A stretch of 64,000 bases of DNA. It comes from Kitasatospora atroaurantiaca. Lineage in GTDB: Bacteria; Actinomycetota; Actinomycetes; Streptomycetales; Streptomycetaceae. The notes below the pieces were generated by a model, which worked only from the letters and a program-made list of their open reading frames with translations, did no database searches and was not told where the DNA came from. Within the stretch, counting starts at the first letter, position 1; each line of letters starts with the position of its first letter. Below, piece by piece: positions 1-8,435 of this stretch. The stretch is from contig NZ_VIVR01000001.1 in assembly GCF_007828955.1 (NCBI RefSeq), positions 7,502,001 through 7,566,000 on the forward strand, given 5' to 3'. Made by a program: the position numbers and the translations under genes.

Positions 1-2
1 TC

Positions 3-416
3 GGCAATGCCGCGTATGCGACCTCCAAGGCCGGGTTGCTTCAGCTCTGCCGCTCTCTTGCGGTCGACTACGGTCACCGCGGGCTACGGGCGAATGTCGT
101 GTGCCCGAGCTGGGTGCGTACCCAGATGGCCGACCGGCGGATGACACGGTTCGCGGATGAGGAGGGGATGGGCGGTGACACCGAGGCGGCCTACGAGGAG
201 GCAACCCGTCTCACCCCCGCCCGCCGCCCCGGCGAGCCGCACGAAGTCGCCGAGGTCATCAGCTGGCTGCTCTCGCCCGCCGCGAGCTTCGTCAACGGCG
301 CGGTCCTGACGGTCGACGGCGGGATCACCGCGCTCGATCCCGGGACGGCCGCCTTCGACTTCCACATCGAACCGCGCCGCGGCGGTACGCCCTCAGCCGA
401 TACAGAGCGTCACTGA
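3..416 (+). CDS. SDR-family oxidoreductase, C-terminal part (5' end outside window)
   Basis: The reading frame is open from the window edge and ends at the TGA at 414-416. The visible part starts just before the catalytic Tyr-x3-Lys motif (YATSK) of short-chain dehydrogenases. It continues with the usual C-terminal half: RANVVCPSWVRT (the loop after beta-6) and the closing FVNGAVLTVDGG dimer strand. An NAD(P)-dependent alcohol/ketone oxidoreductase is therefore expected; the substrate cannot be told. The Rossmann nucleotide-binding half lies upstream of the window. A roughly 190-base gap separates it from the phosphatase gene downstream. Confidence 0.85.
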   Translation, partial: GNAAYATSKAGLLQLCRSLAVDYGHRGLRANVVCPSWVRTQMADRRMTRFADEEGMGGDTEAAYEEATRLTPARRPGEPHEVAEVISWLLSPAASFVNGAVLTVDGGITALDPGTAAFDFHIEPRRGGTPSADTERH

Positions 417-604
417 CGCCCTGAGTTCCCCGCGCCGGACCCACCCCCGCCCGGCACCCCGGCCGGGCGGCCTCCGCGGTCGCACCACGCGGCACGTGCA
501 CGTGACGGCATGCGCTTCGCCGGTGCGTCTCGTAGCGTCGGACGAGAGTGGTCACCCCGGGGCCGCGCGGCCCGCGCACCGAGCCCGAGAGGAGCGCGCA
601 GCCC

Positions 605-2623
605 GTGGACGCCGTCGAACCGAAGTTGGTACCGGAGGTCTTCGACACGGCCGTCGTGTCGGTCGCACTGCTCCGCGGCCCCGAGCACCGGCTGGTCTAC
701 TACAACGACGCCTTCCGCCGGCTGTTCGGCCCCCGGACCATCGACGCCCCGGCAGCAGAGGCCTTCGCCGACGAGCAGGCAGCGCCGTTCATCACCCTGC
801 TGGACCAGGTCTACGAAGACGGCCTGGCCCGCCAGGTGACCTCCCCGAGAGCCAGTGCCGGAACCGCCCCGGGCGCCCCGGGACCCCGCTACTTCGTCTA
901 CAGCTGCACGTCCGTCGCCTCCCGTCACGGACGCGGCGTCCTGGTCGTCGCGGTGGACACCACCACCGAGGTCGTGGCGGCCGAACGCGCCGAGGAGCTG
1001 TCCCAGCAGCGCCAGCAGGCGCTGGAACGCTACGAGGCGCTCGTCTCGGCGGTGTCCCAGATGGTCTGGCTGCTGCGCCCCGACGGGTCGATGACCGAGC
1101 TCGTGGAGGGCTGGGAGGACTTCACGGGCTCCCCTTGGCGGCCCGTGATGGACCAGGGGTGGCTGGAGCTCATCCACCCCCGGGACACCGCGAGGCTGGT
1201 CCAGGCCTGGGCGGACGCGGTCGCCGGTCCGCCGGCGATGTTCGAGGCCACCTTCCGGGTGCTGACCGCCTCCGGCGAGTACCGGCACGTCAGGTCCCGT
1301 GCCGTGCCGGTGCTGCGCGAGGGCCGGGTCGCGGAGTGGATCGGGGCGACCGCCGACATGGAGGACGAGTGGCGTGCCCGGCTGCGCGAGCGGCTGCTCG
1401 CCCGGGTGTCGGCGGCACCGGGCCAGCACCTGCGGGGCGTCTTCGCGGCGATGGCGGAGGCCGTGGTGCCCGACCTCACCGACGCCTGCGCGGTGTTCCG
1501 CCTGCCGGACGGTGACGGCCAGGCCGCGGAGGACGTCATCGCGACCCGGGTCGCCTCGGCCGCCCGCCCGGGGCTGCCCGCCCTGCCCGCGCTCCACAGC
1601 CAGAGCTACCGGGTCGGGCCGGTGGCCCGCGAGGTCATCGACAGCCGCCTGCCCAGGCTGCTGACCTTCGCGGCCGGGCATCCCCCCGATGGCGTCCTGC
1701 CGGACGTCTCGGTGCGCTGGCTGGCCGCAGCCGAGGCCACCAGCCTCGTGCTGGTACCGATCGTGGTCGACTCCGCGGTTGTCGCGTTCGCCGCGGCGGC
1801 CGGCTGCGGCGACAGCCCGCCCCCGAGTGCCGCGGACATCGCCCTGCTGACCGAGGTGCTCCAGCAGGCGCAGAAGGCGTTACGGGACGCCCTGGAGCAC
1901 CAGCACACCCGGCGCATGGCGCTCATCCTGCAGCGGGCCCAGCTGACCCCCGCTCCTTCGGTGCCCGGCGCGGACGTCGCAGCCCGGTACCAGCCGGCCA
2001 GCACCACCGCCGAGATCGGCGGGGACTGGTACGACGCCTTCTTCCTGCCGGACGGCACCCTGGCGCTGGCCATCGGCGACATTGCCGGTCACGACCTCAC
2101 CGCGGCCACCGCGATGGGCCAGCTGCGCAGCATGCTGCGCGCGCTCGCCTACAACAGCAACCGGCCCGCCACCCCGGCCGATATCCTCGCGCAGCTCGAC
2201 CGGGCCGCCGAGGGTCTGGACGTCGCTCCGTTCGTCACCATCGTCCTCGTCCACCTCGTCCTGCGTGCCGACGGCTGGCACGCGGTCTGGGCGAACGCCG
2301 GGCACCCGCCACCGCTGCTGATCCCCGCCGACGGCCCTGCCCGTTACCTGGCAGGCCGCCGGGCCGACCTGCCGCTGTGCGTGGACCCGGACACCGGCCG
2401 CAGCGTCCACCGGCGGACCTTCGGCGCCGGAGACACCCTGCTGCTGTACACCGACGGCCTGGTCGAGACCCCCGAGGCAGGCCTGACCGAAGGCCTCGAC
2501 CGTCTGGCGGCCACGGCGACAGCCGCCCGCCACCTGCCGGTCGAGGAGCTCTGCGACGAGCTGCGCAGGGTGGGGGACCGCCGGGACGACATCGCGCTGC
2601 TCGCCTTCCGACCCCGGATCTGA
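605..2623 (+). CDS. PAS-domain SpoIIE/PP2C-type serine/threonine phosphatase
   Basis: Protein of 672 aa, probably a cytosolic phosphatase acting on anti-sigma-factor antagonists in RsbU/SpoIIE style. Domains in order: a PAS fold (about 10-125, with LVYYNDAFRRLFG), a short coiled stretch, a second PAS/PAC (about 150-265), a GAF-like region (about 275-430) and the phosphatase (about 460-670). The metal-binding acidic motifs are present: EIGGDWYD, GDIAGHD, LYTDGLVE and RRDDIALL. The GTG at 605 is preferred because GAGAGGAG at 587-594 lies 10 bases upstream; an in-frame GTG at 548 lacks this. A second phosphatase gene follows after about 100 bases, so the two may be co-expressed. Codon 426 (1880-1882) is TTA, a rare leucine codon read by the bldA tRNA in Streptomyces. 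The signal sensed and the target are unknown. Confidence 0.88.
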   Translation: MDAVEPKLVPEVFDTAVVSVALLRGPEHRLVYYNDAFRRLFGPRTIDAPAAEAFADEQAAPFITLLDQVYEDGLARQVTSPRASAGTAPGAPGPRYFVYSCTSVASRHGRGVLVVAVDTTTEVVAAERAEELSQQRQQALERYEALVSAVSQMVWLLRPDGSMTELVEGWEDFTGSPWRPVMDQGWLELIHPRDTARLVQAWADAVAGPPAMFEATFRVLTASGEYRHVRSRAVPVLREGRVAEWIGATADMEDEWRARLRERLLARVSAAPGQHLRGVFAAMAEAVVPDLTDACAVFRLPDGDGQAAEDVIATRVASAARPGLPALPALHSQSYRVGPVAREVIDSRLPRLLTFAAGHPPDGVLPDVSVRWLAAAEATSLVLVPIVVDSAVVAFAAAAGCGDSPPPSAADIALLTEVLQQAQKALRDALEHQHTRRMALILQRAQLTPAPSVPGADVAARYQPASTTAEIGGDWYDAFFLPDGTLALAIGDIAGHDLTAATAMGQLRSMLRALAYNSNRPATPADILAQLDRAAEGLDVAPFVTIVLVHLVLRADGWHAVWANAGHPPPLLIPADGPARYLAGRRADLPLCVDPDTGRSVHRRTFGAGDTLLLYTDGLVETPEAGLTEGLDRLAATATAARHLPVEELCDELRRVGDRRDDIALLAFRPRI

Positions 2624-2724
2624 CCGCCCCGCCGGCGGCCGACGGGAACGCGCCGTACCGGCATCCGATGCAGGATGAGGAGAGTGGACCGGCTCGCCCG
2701 CCGACCGCGTGAGGTGCGCACACC

Positions 2725-5061
2725 ATGGACAACTACCGCCACCCGTTCATCGGGAGCATGGCAGCGGCCGTCGTGGACACCGAGGGCGTCGTCGTGAGCT
2801 GGACCGAGGCGGCGGAGGAGCTGCTCGGCCGGCCGGCCGGTGAAGTGTGCGGCCGACGGATGAGCGAACTGCTGGCCGACCCGAGCCACTGGGCCGCCCT
2901 CGCGGCCGGCCGGGCCGGCACGGCGGCGCTGTTGGACGGGCGCGGCCACGCGACGGACGTCGCTTTCCGGGTGCTGCCCCTGATCGAGGACGGCCCCGGG
3001 CGTTACCTGGTGATCGGCGCGCCGGCCGCGGAGGTGGCCCGCTGGCGCGAGGACGACGCCTTCACCCGGGAGCTCTTCCTGCAGGACCGGATCGGTCTGG
3101 CGGTGTTCGACGAGGAGCTGCGGCTCACGCGGACCAACACCCACCTGCTCCCGTACACAGGTGTTCCAGGCGATCTGAGGGGCCGGCGTCTCGCGGACTT
3201 CCTGCGGGCCGAGGACGCCGAGGCGATCGAGAGCCTGCTGCGGGAGGTACTGCAGACCGGCCGGCCGCTGGCGCTGCCCGAGGCACTGGTGCGGACCGTC
3301 GTCGACCCGAAGGGTGGGCGCGTGATGGGGATATCCGCGTTCCGCCTCCAGGCGGACGGCGACAAGCCGGTGGGGGTGACCGCCCTGTTCACCGACATCA
3401 CCGAGCTCGGCCGGTCCCGTCGGCGGCTCGAGCTGTTGCACGGTGCGACCGCGGCGGTCGGCGGCTCGCTGTCCGTCACCGGCACCTGCGCGGACCTCGC
3501 GGCGGTCCTCGTCCCGGGCCTGGCGGACGCCGTCGTCGTCGAGGTCGCGGAGGCCGTCCTCAACGGCGACGAACCCGAGCACGCCCGAGCCGGACCGCTC
3601 ACCCTGCGCCGCACGGCCGTGGCGGGCGCCGCCGCCGGACTCCTGCCGACCGGTGTCCCCGTCGTTGTGGACCGGGCGGAGTCCTCGGAGCCGACGCTGG
3701 AGGAGGACGCCGGCCGACCCGCCATGACGGTGGCCCTGCGGGCCCGGGGGATCATGCTGGGCCGGATCCGCGTCCACCACGAGCAGGGCTCGGAAGGCTA
3801 CGAGGGCGCCGATCTGCAGCTGCTCCAGGAGATCGCCTCCCGGGCGGCCCTCGCGCTCGACAACGCCCGCCGCTACACCCGTGAGCACCGCGCCGCCGTC
3901 AGCCTCCAGCGCAGCCTGCTGCCACCCGCCGCGACCGACACACCGGCCGCGGTCACGGCCAGCGTCTACCTCCCCACCGGCACCGGTGACGGCGGAGTCG
4001 GCGGCGACTGGTTCGACGTGATCCCGCTGTCCTCGGCCCGGATCGCCCTGGTGGTCGGTGACGTCGTGGGCCACGGCCTGGAGGCGGCCGCGACGATGGG
4101 ACGGCTGCGCACGGCCGTCCGCACTCTTGCCGACCTCGACCTGGCGCCCGACGAACTGCTGGTCCACCTCGACGACCTGGTCGCCCAGCTGGTGGTGGAG
4201 GCCGACCAGGGCGGGGACGGCGTCCACCGCGAACCGGCCCCGGCCGGCGCGACCTGCCTGTACGCCGTCTACGACCCGGTCTCGCGCCGCTGTGTGATGG
4301 CGAGTGCCGGTCATCCGCCGCCCGCGATGGTCCACCCGGACGGCGCCGTCGGGTACGTAGAGCTCAGCCCCGGGCCGCCGCTGGGCGTCGGCGGCTTCCC
4401 GTTCGAGGTTACGGAGATCGAACCGGCCGCCGGCAGCGTGCTGGTCCTGTACACCGACGGTCTCATCGGCGGCGGCGAGGGCGACCTGGACGAGGGCATG
4501 GCCGCGCTGCGGACCAGGCTCGACCGCGCCCGGGTGACGACCCGCCGGCTCGCCGAGGCCGGACGGGAGATCACCCAGAGCCTGCCGGTCCACCGCCTGC
4601 CGGACGATGTGACCCTCCTGCTCGCCCGGACCCGGGTCCTACCCACGGACGACACCGCTGCCTGGGACCTCGACCCCGAACCGGCAGCGGTGTCCCGGAT
4701 CCGCGAGGCGGTGGCGGAGCAACTGGAGCGGTGGGGCCTCGACAGCCTGGTCTTCACCACCGAACTGGTGGTGAGTGAGCTGGTCACCAATGCCATCCGC
4801 TACGGCGGCGGCCGGGTCGGGGTCCGATTGATCCGGGTGGAGCGGCTGATCTGCGAGGTCTCGGACCCGAGCAGCACCCAGCCCAGGATGCGCCGGGCCC
4901 GTCTCACCGACGAGGGCGGCCGCGGCCTCTACCTGGTCGCCCAGCTCACCAACAGGTGGGGAAGCCGCCACACCGACCAGGGCAAGACCATCTGGACCGA
5001 GCAGGAGATCCCCGGACCGAACGCCGGGACCTGGCCCGGCGCGAGCCCGCCGACCGAGTAA
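2725..5061 (+). CDS. PAS/GAF SpoIIE phosphatase fused to an RsbW-like ATPase domain
   Basis: Protein of 778 aa. Two PAS-like regions (about 5-110 and 115-225) are followed by a GAF-like domain (about 235-385), a PP2C/SpoIIE phosphatase (about 395-640; GVGGDWFD, GDVVGHG, LYTDGLIG, PDDVTLLL) and a C-terminal HATPase domain (about 655-765). The ATPase domain shows the N box ELVTNAIRYGGG and the glycine motif DEGGRGLYLV. Combining a phosphatase with an anti-sigma-type kinase is a well-known Streptomyces architecture; it suggests one protein can both phosphorylate and dephosphorylate an anti-anti-sigma partner. ATG at 2725 has GAGG at 2711-2714. No partner sigma or anti-anti-sigma (STAS) gene is in the window, so targets are unknown. 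Confidence 0.9.
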   Translation: MDNYRHPFIGSMAAAVVDTEGVVVSWTEAAEELLGRPAGEVCGRRMSELLADPSHWAALAAGRAGTAALLDGRGHATDVAFRVLPLIEDGPGRYLVIGAPAAEVARWREDDAFTRELFLQDRIGLAVFDEELRLTRTNTHLLPYTGVPGDLRGRRLADFLRAEDAEAIESLLREVLQTGRPLALPEALVRTVVDPKGGRVMGISAFRLQADGDKPVGVTALFTDITELGRSRRRLELLHGATAAVGGSLSVTGTCADLAAVLVPGLADAVVVEVAEAVLNGDEPEHARAGPLTLRRTAVAGAAAGLLPTGVPVVVDRAESSEPTLEEDAGRPAMTVALRARGIMLGRIRVHHEQGSEGYEGADLQLLQEIASRAALALDNARRYTREHRAAVSLQRSLLPPAATDTPAAVTASVYLPTGTGDGGVGGDWFDVIPLSSARIALVVGDVVGHGLEAAATMGRLRTAVRTLADLDLAPDELLVHLDDLVAQLVVEADQGGDGVHREPAPAGATCLYAVYDPVSRRCVMASAGHPPPAMVHPDGAVGYVELSPGPPLGVGGFPFEVTEIEPAAGSVLVLYTDGLIGGGEGDLDEGMAALRTRLDRARVTTRRLAEAGREITQSLPVHRLPDDVTLLLARTRVLPTDDTAAWDLDPEPAAVSRIREAVAEQLERWGLDSLVFTTELVVSELVTNAIRYGGGRVGVRLIRVERLICEVSDPSSTQPRMRRARLTDEGGRGLYLVAQLTNRWGSRHTDQGKTIWTEQEIPGPNAGTWPGASPPTE

Positions 5062-5322
5062 TCAAGGGCCCGCCGGCGACCGGCTCTCGGCCCCCTCGTC
5101 CCACGAAGAGCCGCAGCGCGGGCTCGCGAAGGCAAGACCGTGAGGCTCCTCCCTCGGTGACCTCGACATCCTGAACAATGTCGCTTCCCGAATGTCAGTG
5201 GCAGCTGTGATGATTCACCAGTGGACCACGTCGTCATCACCCGGTAGTGACAACTGGGTTCAATGTGTATCGTCGCCGTGTGCGATCAGTCGCACATCAG
5301 GGAGCAGCTGGGGGGCAGCAGC

Positions 5323-6846
5323 ATGGCAGTGGAGTTACCGTCGGAACTTCAGTTCGTTCTTGAACTGCTGGGACTGAAGTGGCCACAGGCGAACGAGGAC
5401 GAGCTGGTCAAACTCGCGGATCAGCTCACGAAGCTGGCCTCGACCATCGACTCGACCCAGATGGCCGCCGACAAGGCTCTCACCAGGCTGGGCGAGGTCT
5501 ACCACGGTGCCTCCGCGGACAAGCTCGCCGAGCTGTGGGGAAGCATCTCGAAGTACTCCGGCATGGTGGTGGAGGCCTGTGGGACCACCGCCAAAGCACT
5601 CAACGCGGCTGCGCTGGTCATCGAGGTGTGCAAGGGCGAGACCTTGGCCCAGCTGGTCACCACTCAGGCAGAGTTGGCGGCAGCCTCGTCGACCGGTCCT
5701 TGGAGCACCGCGGCCGTCATCAGGATCGCCAAGGAGATCGTCTCCCGGATCCTGGAGCAGGCGGTGGCCAAGCTCGGCAAGGCACTGGCCGAGCCGGTGA
5801 GCGACCTGGCGGAGACCGCCGTCAGGAAGGTGACCGGCAGCGCCGTGGCGGGGTCGAACGGCCAGGGATTCGGCGTGGACCTGGCCCAGCTGGGCGCGTG
5901 TGCGCTCGAACTGCGGCACCATGCCGACGACATGGACACACAGGGCAACTCGTTCCGGCGGATCGTCGACGGCCTGGACGTGGGGAATCCCGGCGACATG
6001 TTCGGCAAGCTGGCGGTCGCCGCGGCCGAGCAGATCGCCAAGAGCGTCGGTGAGGAGGTGCTCAAGCGGGTGCTCGGCTCGTTCCGGGACACCGCCAACC
6101 GGATGGATCTGGTGGCCCGCAACCTGACGGAGAACGAGGACACCCACACCCGCGAGATGAACGGCGGTATGGCCTGGCAGACCCCGACCGGTCCCGGCGG
6201 GCTCCGGCTGGCCGGCGGAGCGGGTGGCCCGGCCTCCGGCGGCAGCCACGATGCCGGCCTCGCGGCGTTCGAAGGCTTGCGTCCCAAGCTCGGCCAGATC
6301 GGCGCAGGCGGGGCAGGCGGAGCGGACGGCCACGGTGGCCTCCACGGTGGGCTCAACGTCCTCGGCGGCATGCGTGGCCCGCAGGCGGGCGTGCCCGCAC
6401 AGGCCCTGGGTGAGGGAGGATCCGATCTTTCAGCCGCCGTGCCCCGGCAGCAACTCGGCCTGCCCGGCGGACTCGGCCGCGTCTCCACGACTCAGGAGAA
6501 CGGTCGAGCGGTCTCCCGGAAGAACCTCGAGGCCGACGGCGGTCGTGTGGGAGCGGAACAGAGCGGTGGTGCCCGCCAGCCGGTCATGCAGACCCCCGGA
6601 ATGCTCGGTCCGGTCCAGTTGGGTCAGGGAGCCGGCGGCAGCACCCCCCGGGGTCAAGGAGCCGGAGGCCAGATACGCGCCGGAGCAATGGCCCAGCAGC
6701 GCAGCGAGTCCCGCACACGCCGGGACGCCTCCGGCGGAGACCCCACGGAGCTCCTCGCCGAAGCCCCTGGTGCCGATCCGGCTCACGGTCTCGGGCAGCT
6801 CGGGCGCATCTTGCCCACCCGGACCGACCAGCCCGACGACGCGTGA
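5323..6846 (+). CDS. WXG100-like (CpnT N-terminal-type) protein with glycine-rich tail
   Basis: Protein of 507 aa. The first roughly 270 residues are predicted helical and resemble the WXG100-like N-terminal domain of actinobacterial polymorphic-toxin proteins: an opening VELPSELQFVLELLGLKWP, then long helices with ELWGS. The rest is a Gly/Ala/Gln-rich, low-complexity tail of about 220 residues with no recognisable toxin domain. Proteins of this type are usually linked to type VII secretion, but no ESX component lies nearby. ATG at 5323 follows a G-run (5310-5315). An upstream in-frame ATG at 5263 would add an unlikely Cys-containing 20-residue extension. Codon 5 is TTA (5335-5337), a likely bldA checkpoint at the very start of translation. 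Confidence 0.7.
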   Translation: MAVELPSELQFVLELLGLKWPQANEDELVKLADQLTKLASTIDSTQMAADKALTRLGEVYHGASADKLAELWGSISKYSGMVVEACGTTAKALNAAALVIEVCKGETLAQLVTTQAELAAASSTGPWSTAAVIRIAKEIVSRILEQAVAKLGKALAEPVSDLAETAVRKVTGSAVAGSNGQGFGVDLAQLGACALELRHHADDMDTQGNSFRRIVDGLDVGNPGDMFGKLAVAAAEQIAKSVGEEVLKRVLGSFRDTANRMDLVARNLTENEDTHTREMNGGMAWQTPTGPGGLRLAGGAGGPASGGSHDAGLAAFEGLRPKLGQIGAGGAGGADGHGGLHGGLNVLGGMRGPQAGVPAQALGEGGSDLSAAVPRQQLGLPGGLGRVSTTQENGRAVSRKNLEADGGRVGAEQSGGARQPVMQTPGMLGPVQLGQGAGGSTPRGQGAGGQIRAGAMAQQRSESRTRRDASGGDPTELLAEAPGADPAHGLGQLGRILPTRTDQPDDA

Positions 6847-6956
6847 GCCGTCGGTGAGGAAGCGCATCGGGTCCTACACGGGTGTGCGGGTCTCGGGTGG
6901 GTTGCGAGGGTGCGGCCGGCCGGTGCCCCGGTCGGGAGAACCCTGTGCCCAGGGGG

Positions 6957-7304
6957 TCAACCCTCGTAGCGGGTGGCCAGGGTCCGTACGGTCCCGGCGA
7001 TGCGGTTGCGGAGTTCGGCCGGTGCCATCACCTCGATGTCGGTGCCCAGCCGCAGGAACTCTCCGTGGGCCTGAGCCTCGTCCGCGGTCAGTCCGGTGAG
7101 CCGGGTCCGGTAGCCGTCGACCAGCCGGTAGCCGCCCGCGTGTCCAGCGGCGCCGTACAGCGGGATACCGGCGGCGCCGAGCGCCTCGACGTCCCGGTAG
7201 ACCGTACGGACGGAGACCTCCAGTTCCTCGGCCAGCTGCTGGGCCGTCATCCGGCCCCGGTTCTGGAGCAGCAGAAGCAGGGTGACCAGTCGGCTCGCGC
7301 GCAT
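6957..7304 (-). CDS. Short YafY-type HTH regulator lacking the WYL domain
   Basis: Protein of 115 aa. Residues 1-70 are a standard YafY/HTH_11 winged-helix DNA-binding domain (SVRTVYRDVEALGAAGIPLYG, split at 20 residues as SVRTVYRDVEAL plus GAAGIPLYG). After LTGLTADEAQA the sequence jumps straight to what looks like the family's extreme C-terminus (PAELRNRIAGTV, ending ATRYEG). Normal members are about 300-330 aa with a WYL effector-binding domain between these parts, so roughly 200 codons appear lost in frame near 7063. It may survive as a DNA-binding-only regulator or be a relic. It is divergent from the 7361-8397 pair with 56 bases between, and its natural target is likely that shared promoter. 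Confidence 0.75.
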   Translation of the reverse strand: MRASRLVTLLLLLQNRGRMTAQQLAEELEVSVRTVYRDVEALGAAGIPLYGAAGHAGGYRLVDGYRTRLTGLTADEAQAHGEFLRLGTDIEVMAPAELRNRIAGTVRTLATRYEG

Positions 7305-7360
7305 GCCGCTCAGTATCCACTGACAGTGGATGTCAGGAGAGTGCCCATAGCCTGCGGCGC

Positions 7361-7828
7361 ATGGACGACTTCGACTTCCTGCACGGCTCCTGGGACGTGG
7401 CCAACCGCCGTCTCACCGCACCGCTCGGCTCAGGCCCCGCGACCTGGGTGGAGTTCCCCGGTCACGCGGTGGTCCGGCCGCTGTTCGGGGGTGCCGGAAA
7501 CATCGACGAGATCACCTTCCCCACGCTCGGCCGCCAGGGCGTGACCCTGCGGCTGTTCGACCGCGAGACGGGGCGCTGGTCGATCCATTGGTCCGACAGC
7601 CGGACGGGCCGACTGGATCCGCCGGTGGTTGGCGGCTTCACCGGCGACCGCGGTGACTTCCACGGTGAGGACACCTACGACGGCCGCGCGATCCGGGTGC
7701 ACTTCACCTGGCACCGCCTCGGCCCGGACACCGCCCGCTGGGAGCAGGAGTTCTCCGCCGACAACGGCCGCACCTGGGAGCTCAACTGGACCATGGACCT
7801 CACCCGCACCGGGCGCGCCGGCGCATGA
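7361..7828 (+). CDS. DUF1579-like conserved hypothetical protein
   Basis: Protein of 155 aa, no signal peptide or membrane segment. It opens with FDFLHGSWDVANRRL and carries alternating beta strands (WSIHWSDSRTGRLDPPVVGG, DGRAIRVHFTWHRL, WEQEFSADNGRTW), consistent with the lipocalin-like fold of DUF1579-type proteins. Function is not known. Its stop codon overlaps the next start as ATGA (7825-7828), so it is translationally coupled to the NIPSNAP protein. It is divergent from the shortened YafY regulator, which probably controls both. Confidence 0.75.
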   Translation: MDDFDFLHGSWDVANRRLTAPLGSGPATWVEFPGHAVVRPLFGGAGNIDEITFPTLGRQGVTLRLFDRETGRWSIHWSDSRTGRLDPPVVGGFTGDRGDFHGEDTYDGRAIRVHFTWHRLGPDTARWEQEFSADNGRTWELNWTMDLTRTGRAGA

Positions 7829-8397
7829 GCATCGTCGAACTCCGGCAGTACACCCTGCACCCCGGAGCCCGGGAGACGCTGATCGAGCTGTTCGAGCGCG
7901 AGTTCGTGATCGGCCAGCAGTCGGTCGGCATCACCGTCGGCGGCCGATTCCGCGACCTGGCCGACCCGGACCGCTTCGTCTGGCTGCGCGCGTTCCCCGA
8001 CATGACGCGCCGTCGGCGCTCGCTGGAGGCCTTCTACACCGGCCCGGTCTGGCGGGAGCACCGCGACGCGGCCAACGCCACGGTGATCGACAGCGACGAC
8101 GTCCTGCTGCTGCGCGGCCCGGGCTTCACACCGGAGCCGGGCACCCGTGAGGTGGTCGCGACCGTCTGCCATCCGTCCGACGCGGCCGCCTTCGACGCGT
8201 ACGCCGCCCGGCACCTGGGCCCGGGCCAGGCGCTGCACCGCACCGAGCACGCCGAGAACGACTACCCCCTCCTGCCCGTCCGCACCGGGGAGGACGTCCG
8301 GGTCTGGTTCGGCCGGACGGAGCCACCACCCTGGCCGACCCGGCGGCTGCGGCTCGAACCCGTGACGACCTGGCCGGCCTCGCTTTCACAGAGCTGA
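7825..8397 (+). CDS. NIPSNAP-family protein
   Basis: Protein of 190 aa opening with IVELRQYTLHPGARETLIEL, the typical first strand and helix of a NIPSNAP ferredoxin-like alpha/beta barrel. The motif FVWLRAFPDM is also characteristic. A second, weaker repeat (TREVVATVCHPSDAAAFDAY) suggests two alpha+beta barrel units. Bacterial NIPSNAP proteins have no firmly established enzymatic role. The start overlaps the stop of the upstream gene. Only 38 bases separate its end from the convergent Sel1 gene, and no clear terminator hairpin was seen there. Confidence 0.82.
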   Translation: MSIVELRQYTLHPGARETLIELFEREFVIGQQSVGITVGGRFRDLADPDRFVWLRAFPDMTRRRRSLEAFYTGPVWREHRDAANATVIDSDDVLLLRGPGFTPEPGTREVVATVCHPSDAAAFDAYAARHLGPGQALHRTEHAENDYPLLPVRTGEDVRVWFGRTEPPPWPTRRLRLEPVTTWPASLSQS

Positions 8398-8435
8398 CTG
8401 TCCGACAGATGATCAGGTGAAGCAGAAACGCGAGG

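Noticed and set aside
2344..4593. A 749-codon minus-strand open frame
   Set aside because: It is antisense to the phosphatase genes, made of Arg/Gly/Pro/His-rich shadow sequence; the plus frame has clear domains.
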